NCBI GenBank assembly: GCA_963575745.1 | Contig: CAUYUJ010017925.1 | Location: 1-64,000, forward strand | Reading direction: 5' to 3' | DNA from: Prorocentrum cordatum | Taxonomy: Eukaryota; Sar; Dinophyceae; Prorocentrales; Prorocentraceae | DNA length: 64,000 nt | Shown: one piece after another, positions 53,727 through 62,714 of the stretch | Layout of the letters: each line of letters begins with the position of its first letter | Position numbering within the stretch: position 1 is the first letter of the stretch | Translations under genes and position numbers: made by a program | The notes under the pieces: model-generated | Databases searched by the model: none | Seen by the model: the letters and a program-made list of their open reading frames with translations, nothing else | Told to the model about the DNA's origin: nothing

Positions 53727-54077
53727 CGCGCGACGCAGCGCGCGCAGCACAAATCATCACTGCCACGATCCAACTACTCGAGGGCCGCGGCGAGCGTCGT
53801 CATTCTTGGACAACAGATTTCCTGGTCACGAAGGCTCTTCAGGGCAGCAACGCCACCAGCAAGACCCAACGCCACCAGCAAGAAGGCCGTGAGCGCGGCG
53901 GCGGAGGCGGGCAAGGTGGACTTCCTGAACAAGCAGAACAAGCGGAAGGCCGAGTCGGAGATCGTGGTCGACCTCGCGACCGCCTCTGCAGCGCGCAGGA
54001 AGCGCTCTTCCAAGGTTGGCCAGTTGACCGCCCCCGCCGTGCTGGCTCCCCCTGGCGCCCCCGCCGCTGCGGCTTGA
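50527..54077 (+). CDS. Gene A: multi-exon gene, unknown conserved-looking protein
   Basis: At least six + strand coding blocks separated by G-rich-to-C-rich introns: about 50527-50613/50622 (starts MAPKRAAVPVEIRFLCKLLL), 50773-50856 (KADGMSAELSLKLAEKLADI), 51569-51875 (VDPISLIVKRPLKDIESPDK ... CWVFTVFKKAAAEGKEIPQS), 52306-52544 (VTLAISGDLLEKDTCARWLL ... DDDDED), 52761-52824 (GVAIKDLLSNKIHRLED), about 53848-54077 (KVDFLNKQNKRKAESEIVVD to an Ala/Pro tail, TGA 54075-54077). Splicing these gives about 336 residues in one frame. Several junctions use GA or GC donors with AG acceptors; the exon 1/2 junction is uncertain. The protein is Lys-rich with amphipathic segments, without signal peptide or membrane helix. 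I recognise no family. Gene B follows about 1 kb downstream on the same strand. Confidence 0.72.
50614..50772 (+). other. Gene A intron 1 (approximate)
   Basis: Starts G-rich (GGGTAGGGGTGCGGGAGAGG) and ends C-rich with acceptor CCCGAG before GAGGTCAAGG. The GT at 50615 does not keep frame with this acceptor, while a GC donor at 50623 does. Confidence 0.55.
50857..51568 (+). other. Gene A intron 2 (approximate)
   Basis: Donor CAG/GACCGC (GA type) and acceptor GCGCGAG/GAGACT keep frame. The 5' third is G-rich, the rest rich in GTC/ATC triplets and C. No GT donor fits nearby. Confidence 0.55.
51876..52305 (+). other. Gene A intron 3 (approximate)
   Basis: Donor GAGG/GAGGGGGG (GA type) and acceptor CGCCAG/GGCTG keep frame. 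The 5' half is purine/G-rich (to about 52000), the 3' half pyrimidine-rich, with a G10 run at 51992-52001. Confidence 0.6.
52545..52760 (+). other. Gene A intron 4 (approximate)
   Basis: Donor AAG/GCGCCC (GC type) and acceptor CCCTTGCAG/GGC keep frame exactly. A GTAAGC 16 bases downstream is out of frame with this acceptor. The interior has GGAGG and CGACGA repeats. Confidence 0.6.
52825..53847 (+). other. Gene A intron 5 with G tract, C tract and GGCGAC/GTCGCC hairpin
   Basis: About 1 kb. A 28-base G run (52955-52982) and a ~143-base nearly pure C tract (53583-53725) lie near opposite ends, and GGCGAC/GACGAC units (about 53072-53140) face GTCGCC/GTCGTC units (about 53190-53275). All can pair, bringing the splice sites together. 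Boundaries are approximate (GCAG/GCCC donor, GGGCAG/CAAC acceptor). The tract length may be affected by sequencing error. Confidence 0.7.
53848..53884 (+). repeat. 19-bp direct duplication at the last exon start
   Basis: AACGCCACCAGCAAGA occurs at about 53848 and again at 53867, one in each of two frames. The duplication makes the exact acceptor of the last gene A exon ambiguous. Confidence 0.75.
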
Positions 54078-55045
54078 GTAGATGATCGTGATCTCCGCTC
54101 GCGCCTGGGGTGCCTGCGATCGGGGGGGCCAGTATGAGGCATGTATTTGGGCGCATGCCATGCGATGGCCCTCCCACCGTACGGTGATCGGTTGAGGCAG
54201 GCAGTTTGCGAAGCGCGGCGCCCGTTGCCCAGAGTATCGAGGCAGCGGGTTTGGATAATCTTGTGCATGGCCATTGGGAGCGAGGGCGCCCGCTGGATAG
54301 AACCCCAACGATGATGATGATGACTAAGACGCCATTGATTTACATAGCGTTGCAGTTTCTGTTTCGGGGCAGCGCGCCGAAGGCCGCCCGATCCAGCAAC
54401 TAGGAGGGGACTCGTGGGTGGGAATGGGGGGGGGGGGAGGAGTTGAGGCAGGTTTGGGAACGGTGTCTGGTATTGGGAGGGGTCGCACGGGGGCTCGGGG
54501 TGGGATCGCGGCTTCAGGCCGTCGTGCGCGATCAGCTTTAACATCCACAGGGTTGCCCTCGCACCCATGAGGCTGCTACGTTCTGCAATGCGCAGTGGGG
54601 CCGAGCGTTGTTCCTTGGACTATGCGGCGCTGTGACAGCTCGGCCCATGGGGAAAGCGCGTTGGAAACACAAGTGACGTTGCATCGGTTGAGCGGCGATC
54701 CCGCATCAGACTTGGCAGGGGCGTTTGGGCATAGTCGAGTCTCGTGACACCAGACTTGTTGCACCCAGCGCGTGGCCTTTCGCCCCGCTTAGCGCGTGGT
54801 GCGCCCCCCAGCACACACCAGCTCCTGAAGGTGAGTTGCATTGACCTGCGCGTGATATAGATTGGCGGGCCCCCCGTTATCCAGATCGGCGGAGCTTACC
54901 TGGCCATGTCGCCCCGTGGATTTCAGGTTACATTTCGCTGCGTTCCCCTGTTTCTCGTCTCGCATTCGGCCCGTTACACTGGCCCCCGATCGGCGAGGCT
55001 ATCGGATTATCGGAAGCGGGTTTCGGCAACCGCTCACACGCTGAT
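54078..55045. other. Intergenic segment between gene A and gene B
   Basis: About 970 bp without tandem repeats except short G runs (54430-54440). It probably holds gene A 3' UTR and gene B upstream sequence. No polyadenylation or promoter signal is recognisable. Confidence 0.5.
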
Positions 55046-55070
55046 CTCGGTAGCCCATTTTGGGCTCAGG
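55046..55070 (+). promoter_or_regulatory. Spliced-leader-like relic ten bases before gene B ATG
   Basis: CTCGG then TAGCCCATTTTGGGCTCAGG resembles the dinoflagellate spliced leader TCCGTAGCCATTTTGGCTCAAG. Apart from one extra C and one extra G, 20 of 22 positions match. The two extra bases lie symmetrically in the leader's AGCCA-TTT-TGGCT stem, lengthening it by one pair. ATG of gene B follows at 55080. A genomic leader relic would mean that a spliced mRNA was once reintegrated. The match was made by eye against the leader as I know it. Confidence 0.5.
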
Positions 55071-55079
55071 CGGGGGCGG

Positions 55080-56986
55080 ATGGCCCTCCAGTTGAGAGCT
55101 GGGGAGGGCCACTTCAAGCTCGTCCGCGATGAGGTTGTCCTCGGCCAGATGCGCCAGTGGCTCCTGCAGCTGGACGGGGTCGCTGCAGTGCAATTGGACG
55201 CGTCCGAGGACTGCGTTTTTGCAGCTAAAGGCGGTGGTGGAGGTTCGGGGGGAGGTGGAAAGGGGCACCTTGGATGTTTCGACTACGACGAGACAGGGGG
55301 AGAGGGTGGTGCTGTTGGGGGATGGGAGGACGTCAGCACCGAAGGAGTTGCACCACACGGATTTCAGAAGCACGGGTTGAATTTCAGGCGCGCTGCAGGT
55401 CGAGAGGGGGGGGGGGGGGGAGCGCGCGTGGCAGGGCGATTGGGCGCATCATGGTACCATGGTACGCACTGCATTCTGGTGGCCTGTCGGCTATTCAGCG
55501 CCACCGCCCCAGGCTGCATGGGCAGGAGGTGGATTGGCGCCCCCGTGCCCTCACCCCACCCTGTTCACTTCTCTCCTCGCCACTTGCATTCTTGGAACGC
55601 TCGGCCGTTTCCACGCTCCCCGCCCCCATCGCCCTCCACCGTCGTCGTAATAGATTGCGCCCCGCCCGTTGGCCCACCGTCGTCATTTCCCCGCCGACCC
55701 AGTGGTGTTGCCATGTCCCGCCTTACCTTCGCACAGGAGTGGTGCATCGACGTCGGGGAAGGCGAGCACGGGGGGAAGGCGCTGGTTGCTCCGTCCGATC
55801 TTGACTCGACGGGCCCTGTGACGTTCGCCCAGAACTTCTTTACTGCGGCATTCTATTCGCAGCCAGGGGGCACTACTGTCGACGAGATGATGCTGCCCTC
55901 AGGCGAACGCGTGGACTACGCCAGGCTGAAGGGCGCCCACCAGTTGCACCAGTTGGAGTTGGTACAGGGACAGCCAGGATCTGTTCCTATCAAAGTTCAG
56001 GTCGCCGTCTTTGAGCTGATGAATGACGGCGGGTACGCGTGGGTGGACATCCAGGGCGCTTGCCAGAAGCCCGGGCTGCCAAAGCCGCTCAACAATGGCA
56101 GCCAGTGGTTTCACAAGAGATCCAATCGGTGGGCCGAGACCTGCGCGAAGCTCAACTTGGGAGCGGTCCCGCTTCGTCGCAGTCTACCTCTTGGAGATAG
56201 TGACGGTGCAGAGGACGCCGCCCGAGCGTTGACCTTCCCGACCGTCTCCCTTCGCTGGTTGATGGTCCTCGCCCACCGCTCTGCTTTCGGCGGCACGTCC
56301 AGAATGGGCGAGGTGAGCTCGGCGCCTGCGCGCGCGGCCTTGGCCAAGTTGCTGGGCGGCTTGATCGCGAGGTTGCCGTCGACGTTCAGCTTCTCCATGA
56401 GGCTCGACCCTGACGCCGTGAAGGTGACTGGGGCGGCGGGTGGGTGTGCTTTCACTTGCCACGGCGGTGCTTCCGAAAGTTCTTCGGCGTCAGCGGGGGA
56501 TTGTCGGAGGGGGGGCGGGTGGCGATGTGAGCGGGGGGTCAGGGCAGGACAGCCTCTCCAGGGTTCGGCATTGAGAGTGAAGGAGGGCAATGTCAGGATG
56601 ACGGGGTGGAGTGGAGGAGCGAGTATATAGGTTCGGGGCTGAGGCGCCTGGGTCCATGGAGAGGGGTGGACGTGCAGGCAGATTTGATGAGTGGCCAGTC
56701 TGCGGGAGGATCTGGGTGATCGGGCCCGTGGGCAGGGGGAGGGCCGTCTTTGGTCTCGGCTTGCTGGGTGGAGAGCGCCCGCACNNNNNNNNNNNNNNNN
56801 NNNNNNNNNNNNNNNNNNNNNNNNNNNNNNNNNNNNNNNNNNNNNNNNNNNNNNNNNNNNNNNNNNNNNNNNNNNNNNNNNNNNAAGAATGCTGGGGGGT
56901 CCTCCCCCCCTCCCCATCGCCCGCAATCCCAGGACGGCGACGCCAAGAAGGAGAAGAAGGTCAAGAAGGAGAAGATCAAGCATTGA
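55080..56986 (+). CDS. Gene B: multi-exon gene, unknown protein with Lys-rich tail
   Basis: Exon 1 runs from ATG 55080 to about 55230 (MALQLRAGEGHFKLVRDEVV ... DASEDCVFAAK). A large coding block runs from about 55737 to 56423 (EWCIDVGEGEHGGKALVAPS, TTVDEMMLPSGERVDYARLK, VAVFELMNDGGYAWVDIQGA, LAHRSAFGGTSRMGEVSSAP, STFSFSMRLDPDAVK). The last exon 56933-56986 encodes DGDAKKEKKVKKEKIKH and TGA. The last intron (AAG/GTGACT ... CCCAG/GAC) is canonical GT-AG and keeps frame exactly. Total is about 295-300 residues. The basic tail suggests RNA binding or nuclear import, which is inference. There is no signal peptide, membrane helix or recognised family. The first intron boundaries are uncertain (possible GC donor after AAAG) and a small exon could be missed. 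Confidence 0.72.
55231..55736 (+). other. Gene B intron 1 (approximate)
   Basis: 5' part G-rich (GCGGTGGTGGAGGTTCGGGG; G13 near 55407-55420), 3' part C-rich (CGCCCCCGTGCCCTCACCCC). It is open in the gene frame, so the long open frame 54906-56630 passes through it and does not prove it coding. Confidence 0.5.
56424..56932 (+). other. Gene B last intron (GT-AG, contains assembly gap)
   Basis: AAG/GTGACTGGGGCGG donor and CCGCAATCCCAG/GACGGC acceptor. Both flanking exons are phase 0. True length is unknown because of the N run inside. Confidence 0.75.
56785..56884. other. Assembly gap, 100 N
   Basis: Exactly 100 N, the usual placeholder for a scaffold gap of unknown size. Contiguity across it rests on the assembly. 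Confidence 1.
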
Positions 56987-57029
56987 TTCAGCGGCTGCGC
57001 TCGAGTCTATCGGAGCGCAGTTCGTTGAG

Positions 57030-57340
57030 TCGCCCCGCGCCCGCCTGATGATGATGATGGCGGCGACGAGGATGGGGGAGGATGATGATGATGAGGAGGC
57101 GGTGGAGGAAGAATGGCAGGAGGGTGGTAGAGGCTTCGGTGGATGATGGGGGCTGAGGAGGATAGTGGGAGAGGGGGCGGAGGGCGGGGGGCATGGTGAT
57201 GACGGGGAGGATGAAGGGGGAGGAGGAGGAGGAGGGGGAGGGCAGGCGATGAGGAGGAGGAGGATGAGGGGAGGAGGGATGAGGAGGAGGAGGAGGAGGG
57301 GGGATAGGAGGAGGAGGGGAGATCCCCCCCCCCCCCCCCC

Positions 57341-57406
<66 letters not shown>

Positions 57407-57425
57407 GCCCTCCTCATCGTCCAAG
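57030..57425 (+). repeat. G-rich then C-rich block downstream of gene B, intron-like
   Basis: GAT/GGA-rich sequence (57045-57325) passes into a ~77-base C tract (57327-57403) and CCTCATCGTCCAAG at 57411. The same G-then-C layout as the gene A introns suggests a 3' UTR intron or a further gene segment. Confidence 0.55.
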
Positions 57426-57429
57426 GCGC

Positions 57430-58560
57430 CAGGCGATCCGATGCACTCCGCTCATCAGCGGATGTGGCCAGCCGACGCGGTCGGCATGCACGCTGCGCGC
57501 CTGCCCGTTGCCCGTCCTCGCGTGTAAACGCGAACAGATGTGGCGGCCGCGATGTCTTGGGAAATGCATTGGTTCCTATCCCATTCCTCCCCTATCTCTT
57601 CTCCAGCTCCCCCCTCCCTCTCCTCATCCAGTCCCCGTTGCCCCTCTTCCGCTCCCTTCCCCTACCCTTTATCATCCTTTCCATGCCGACTTAGCTTCCT
57701 TCCCCCCTTGCCCTTCCCCCATCGCCCCCCTCTTCCCCGTCGTCATCCTCGGGTCGTCGGCGGTGGCGGGGAGGGGGAGGCAGGAGGTGCGGTCGACGCA
57801 GGGTCACTCGCATTCAGATCCGCCCGCACTCAGACTTACTCGCATTCAGTTTCATTCACGCGCGGTTTCACTCGCGCCCGGGGTCCGTCACACTCGGACC
57901 CCTCACATTCGGACCCCTCACAATCGGACCCCTCACGGGCGCTTCGTTCCGCGCGCTGCCACCCCGATGGATCGGCCCTGGGCTCGACGGCGTTGCGGCG
58001 CGCGCCCGCTTGGCAAGCCCCCCGCTGAGTATCGCCGTCGCCCCCCCCCCCATTCGGAGGCCGCATTTGGGGCCTCAGGGGCCCTCCGCGCACCGATCGG
58101 GGACGGGGGTGGATATTCCTGTCATCATTTTTCAAAAAAAAAAAAGTTTCAAAAATTCATCTTGCGCGCTCTTGCGGATTTCTGAGGAAACCCAGTATTT
58201 TTTCAACATTTCTGTCAAACGGGCTCTTGCGAGCAACTTTTTCACGTGCTTCGAACTTCTGCAACAACGGTTGCGCGCATGCCAGGGCCATCATCCCTGT
58301 CAAATAATACCATATTGGACACATTCGTTTTTTCTTCGCGCGCGCACGCCGTCGTCGTCGGCCGCGGGGCCCTGAATAGTAGCCACGGTCGTCCGCATGC
58401 CACGAAGTGAAGTGTCCGAACGTCATAGGGCGGGAAGCTGGGTGTGGGTGGTGGCGAAGAGTCGTTTGGAAACTTGGTAGAGCTTGAACCGCCCCCCCCA
58501 CAAAGTGGGGGTATTGCCCGCCTCCTATGAAAACCCTGGCACTGGTCAGAACGGAGTGTC
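57430..58560. other. Mostly unique sequence with a 16-bp repeat, no gene recognised
   Basis: CTCACATTCGGACCCC-type units repeat at about 57885-57945, after looser CTCGCATTCAG units from 57806. 58130-58340 is AT-richer. No domain is seen. Confidence 0.5.
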
Positions 58561-58576
58561 CCCAGTCTTAAATGAT

Positions 58577-58762
58577 TGTTGTTGTTGTTGTTGTTGTCGT
58601 TGTCGTTGTTGTTGTATACGGAATGCAAGACACGCGTGCCAGTAAGAACGATCACTTTTATAATGAGTAATGTTGTTGTTGTGGTTGTGGTTGTGGTTGA
58701 TGTCGTTGTTGTTGTTGTGGATGTTGTTATTACTTGTTGTTTGTTTGTTTGTTTGTTGTCGT
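58577..58762 (+). repeat. (GTT)n tracts
   Basis: GTTGTT runs at 58577-58615 and 58670-58735, then GTTT repeats to 58762. Confidence 0.92.
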
Positions 58763-58767
58763 CGTCG

Positions 58768-59295
58768 TCCCACCCGCGACCCACCCGCGACCCACCCCGC
58801 GACCCACCCCGCGACCCACCCCGCGACCCACCCGCGACCCAACCAGCGACCCACCCGCGACCCACCTCGCGACCCACCCGCGACCCACCCGCGACCCACC
58901 TGCGACCCACCCCGCGACCCACCTCGCGACCCACCCGCGACCCATCCGCGACCCACCCGCGACCCACCCCGCGACCCATCTGCGACCCACCCGCGACCGG
59001 ACCTGACACTTGACGTTTACTAAATGGCCCTGGGCGTTTACTAAACAGCCCTGCCCTGTTCGATTCATTCCTTGTGTGCGTTTACCAAAGGGCTTCGCTT
59101 GTCGGGGTGATTATTATGGGGTGGATTTTCTGACCTCTACACCCGCGATCCAACAACGACCCACCCGCGACCTACCCACATTGGTTTAACGAAAAAATCG
59201 GCGCCTGCGGCGGGCTCGTTGTATAATTTGTGAAACTTTGGCGCCTGCGGCGGGGTTCTCCAGAGTCTCGCAAACTGCCGACGTCCCCACCGCCC
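58768..59295 (+). repeat. CCCGCGACCCA array plus shared tail, copy 2
   Basis: Mostly 10-11 bp units of CCCGCGACCCA fill 58768-58995. After unique sequence the unit reappears at 59140-59175, followed by AAAATCGGCGCCTGCGGCGG and CTCGTTGTATAATTTG as at 39210-39260; GCGCCTGCGGCGGGxT repeats again at 59242. Confidence 0.88.
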
Positions 59296-59332
59296 CCTCA
59301 TTCTTATCCGCATTTGCGGGGTGCTGCGTGTG

Positions 59333-59352
59333 ATATATATATATATATATAT

Positions 59353-59405
<53 letters not shown>

Positions 59406-59412
59406 AGAAGAG

Positions 59413-59472
<60 letters not shown>

Positions 59473-59532
59473 AAAACAAAAAAGGAGAGACAGAGAAAGA
59501 GAAACAGAGAAAGAGAGAGAGAGAGAGATAAA
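59333..59532 (+). repeat. (TA)n then (GA)n tract
   Basis: Alternating TA at 59335-59396 changes abruptly to GA dinucleotides at 59397-59530. Confidence 0.96.
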
Positions 59533-59734
59533 TAGAAATAAGGCCCGCGCCTTCTCAGAAGCAGGGGCGCTACCCCCCCCTGCGAGAATGGCCGAGCCCT
59601 GCCGCGGTGGCGTTCGGAGGGCCGCCCGCGCAGGCCGAGGCCCGGCGACGCGGCGACAAACGGCCGGCGCAGGGCCGCCCGCCGAGGGCCGCCCGCGGGC
59701 GGGCGGCGAGCGGCGCCTGCGTCATGTCGAAGAA

Positions 59735-59930
59735 CGGCGTCGTCCTGGCCGCGCGGCGCGCGCGCGGCCAGGGCCGTGACGCTGTTCTGCGAGGCTTCTG
59801 AAAGCCTTCTAAAAAGCCCCTGCGAGGCTTCTACGAGGCTTCTACGAGGCTTCTAAAAGGCTTTCAAAAGGCCTCTACCCTGGCCGCGCGGCGCGCGTGC
59901 GCGCGCGCGCGGCCAAGGCCGTGATGCCGA
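59735..59930 (+). repeat. Direct repeat enclosing GAGGCTTCTAC units
   Basis: CTGGCCGCGCGGCGCGCG and GGCCAxGGCCGTGA(C/T)GC occur at about 59747-59782 and 59878-59925. Between them are six or seven ~12-bp CTGCGAGGCTTCTAC-like units. Confidence 0.8.
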
Positions 59931-59958
59931 CGCCTCCAAGATGGGGACGGAATAGAGT

Positions 59959-60121
59959 GAAGGGGCCCCAGGACACACACACATAAATACACACAAATAA
60001 ACATATGGCCCATCATTTCCTATATTTTCTGGGTTTTCGTCTTCCCCCCACTGCCCATATTTTCCTATATTTTCCTGGGAATCGACGATTAATTGTGTCT
60101 ATGAGTTTCTTTCCCTCCTGA
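59959..60121 (+). repeat. Dispersed family G, copy 3
   Basis: GAAGGGGCCCCAGGACACAC to TTTCTTTCCCTCCTGA, collinear with 41046-41208 and 41869-42036, about 18 kb away. Confidence 0.92.
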
Positions 60122-60122
60122 T

Positions 60123-60245
60123 AGATGGGGTCGGAGGATCGCGCCGAATCCTCGATACATCGACGATGCATCGTCAACTTCAGCGATGCATCGGCGACGG
60201 CGACGTGAAGCAAATCGGGCTCCACATCGAGCCGCCGACGCCGCT
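60123..60245 (+). repeat. Copy related to the 20471-20845 outer arm
   Basis: GATGGGGTCGGAGGATCGCG then CATCGACGATGCATCG and ATCGGGCTCCACATCGAGCC parallel the 20490-20570 and 20750-20800 blocks. It begins directly after family G copy 3. Confidence 0.65.
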
Positions 60246-60639
60246 GACGCCAGTGGCGCTCGCAAGCGCGCGGGCCGCCGCCAGCGCCGACGCCGACGCC
60301 GACGCTGGAGAGCACGACGGGGGGCAGTCACCGCAAGCAAACCTTTTGTTGACGATCGAGTATACCCAGCTTCGCGGCGGAGTTCCCGGGGGCACTCTGC
60401 GGTTTGTCAATCCTGGCCGCCGGACTCTTCTGCCCTCCAGCGCCGACGCCGATGACGCCGTCGCCGAGGACGTCGGCGCCGCCGAAGACGGTGCCGCCCA
60501 CGAGACCGTGCGGTCCCGGCAAGCCGGGGGAGGGGGCAGGTCGGGGGGAGCCCGAGGTCGGAGAGAGCGTGATCCACCGCCGCTTGAATGCGGTAGATTC
60601 CACTCCGTTTTCCTCCGGAACCCGGGTGTCCCCCCCCCC

Positions 60640-60960
60640 CCCTCCGAAAATCCCCCCCTGCTGGACACCCCCCCCACCCTCCCCCCGGCCCCCGGGCACC
60701 CCCCCACCCCCCTCGGGAAAAGGGGGGGGTCGGTCACTACCGGTTCGAACCCCCCCCCCGCCGGGAAAACCAGGGGGGAGGTCACTACCGGTTCGAACAC
60801 CTCCCCCCCCCAGAAAACCAGCGGGGGTCACTACCGGTTCGGCCTCCCCCCAAAAAAACCGCGGGGGGGGTCACTACCTGTTCGAACCCCCCCTCTTCCA
60901 GAAAACCAAAGGGGGGGGACACTACCTGTTCGAACCCCTCCCGCCCCCCGCTCACCGCCG
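60640..60960 (+). repeat. GTCACTACCGGTTCGAAC ~50-bp repeat
   Basis: About five units of GGGGGTCACTACCGGTTCGA ACCCCCC with AAAACC(A/G) spacers. Reverse-oriented units occur at 61890-62085, beyond the CCCCACTGT array, so the two blocks form an inverted pair. Confidence 0.85.
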
Positions 60961-60969
60961 GCAAACGAT

Positions 60970-61858
60970 TCCCCGGTCCCTACCACCGTCCGCGCCACAT
61001 CCCCACTGCTGTCCCCAGCACCGCTGTCCTCACCCCACTGTCCCCACTGTTCCCCACCACCGTCCCCACTGTCCCCACCACGGTCCCACTCTCCCCACTT
61101 TCCCCACGGCCCCAACCACTGTCCCACTGTCCCACTGTCCCCGCCACTGTCCCACTGAGCTGTCCCACTATTCCCACCACTGTCCCCGCTGTCCCCGCCA
61201 CTGTCCCCACCACTGTCCCCACCACTGTCCCCATTGCACCTTTGTCCCATTGTCCCACCGCCGTCCTCGCCACCGCCCTAACCACTGTCCCCATCACCGC
61301 TGTCCCCACCTCCTACTGTACCCATCGCATTCCCACTGTCCCCACACCATTGTCCCCAGTCCCCACCACTGTCCCAGTGTCCCCACTGTTCCCACCATTG
61401 TCCCCGCTGTCCCCACCAGCGCCCCCACCAGTGTCTCACCGTGTCCACTCCCCCCACCATTGTCCCACCGCGGTCCCGCTCTCCCCACTTTCCCCACGGT
61501 CCCCACCACTGTCCCACTGTCCCCACTGTACCCGCCACTGTCCCACTGTCCCCGCCGCTGTCTCAGTGTGTTGTCCCACCGTCCCCACTGTCCCGACCAC
61601 TGTCCCGCTGTCCCATTGTCCCCACCGCCCTCCCCACTGTACAACTGTCCCACCAGTGTCCCCGCCACCGCCTTCACCACTGTCCCCACCACAGTCCCAC
61701 TGTCCCCACAACTGTCCTGCTGTCCCTTCACCGCTGTCCCCACCACCACCACCACCTTCCCCACCACTGTCCGCACTAGTGTCCCACTGTCCCCGCGCCA
61801 CTGTCCCCACCACCACCGTTCCCACCATTGTCCCAGTATCCCCACCATTGTCCAACTG
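60970..61858 (+). repeat. CCCCACTGTC minisatellite
   Basis: About 890 bp of 9-15 bp units CCCCACCACTGTCCCC and variants. Stop-poor in all frames on both strands (PTTVPTVP; GTVVGTVG), giving apparent proteins up to 502 residues. Confidence 0.95.
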
Positions 61859-61887
61859 TCTCGGGGAGTGGGAATGGTTTGCCTGCG

Positions 61888-62085
61888 GCGAGGGGGGGGT
61901 TCGAACCGGTAGTGACCCCTCCCCGGTTTTCGACGGGGGGGACTCGAACCGGTGGTGACCCCACTGCTTTTCATGATGGACTGGGGGGGGGAGGGGCTCG
62001 AAACCGGTAGTGCCCCCCCCACCAGTTTTCGGGGGGGGGGACGGATTGGGAACCCCTATAGTGACCCCCCCCCCGGTTTTCCGCC
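61888..62085 (-). repeat. Reverse copies of the GTTCGAACCGGTAGTGAC repeat
   Basis: GGTTCGAACCGGTAGTGACC, ACTCGAACCGGTGGTGACC and CTCGAAACCGGTAGTGCCC are reverse complements of the 60640-60960 units. Confidence 0.85.
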
Positions 62086-62526
62086 AGCAGCGGTATAGAG
62101 CACGCTCCTGCCGAGGTCGGGGACGTGCCCGGGCGCGGAGGACTTCCCACTGGCATCCGACGACGTGGCTGTTTGACGGCGTGGCCCCCCAGAGGTCCAG
62201 ACCCAGTCAGTGCTGGGGACGCGCTGTCCGGTTTGTCTGCGCCAGCGACACCGCGGGTGACACATTTTTTTTCCGAGCGTCGCGGTCCAACCGCGCGCCG
62301 TCAAGAGAAGAGGCAGCCGCGCCAAGCTCTAAATTAGGCCCTAAGGGAACAGGAGCGGGCAACGCTGCCACTCAGGAAGCGAAAAAATCCGCGGGCGACA
62401 TCACCACATTGCGAATCAACAGGTCGCCAGGCAGATCGGGAACACCGCACAAGCCGACTGACAACTCCTGGGGACCGGCCCTTCACCCTGGGCCGTCTTT
62501 TCCTCGTCGGTCCCAAGTCAGGGGGC
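62086..62526. other. Unique sequence, nothing recognised
   Basis: Short open frames on both strands without motifs. Confidence 0.4.
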
Positions 62527-62714
62527 CGTAAGACCCGGGTACAGGGGACTCGGAAATCCCCGACGAGGTCGTCAACAAAATGACGAGGCCGAGCCTGCAA
62601 ATTGACGAGGCCTCCCGCTGCAGACACCCCACGAAACTCCTACTCGTCAAAATCCGAGTCGCGATCGTCAAAAAACGACGGCGAAACCGAGTCCTGGCAA
62701 ACCCGGGTCTTACG
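62527..62714. mobile_element. MITE-like element, single copy here
   Basis: 188 bp with perfect 14-bp inverted ends CGTAAGACCCGGGT and ACCCGGGTCTTACG. GGACTCGG and TCGTCAA extend the symmetry imperfectly inward. Non-coding, and no other copy in the window. Confidence 0.8.

Noticed and set aside
54906-56630. 574-codon continuous open frame taken as one uninterrupted gene B exon
   Set aside because: The middle (55231-55736) is G/C-skewed, low-complexity and intron-like, and the frame runs past a clear GT donor at 56424 that joins in phase to the Lys-rich last exon.
60740-60860. tRNA gene suggested by GGTTCGAACC
   Set aside because: No acceptor, D or anticodon stems surround it, the T-stem does not pair, and the motif is tandemly repeated.
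60404-61912. 502-codon Pro/Thr/Val-rich open frame
   Set aside because: It is the CCCCACTGT minisatellite; the reverse strand is equally open.
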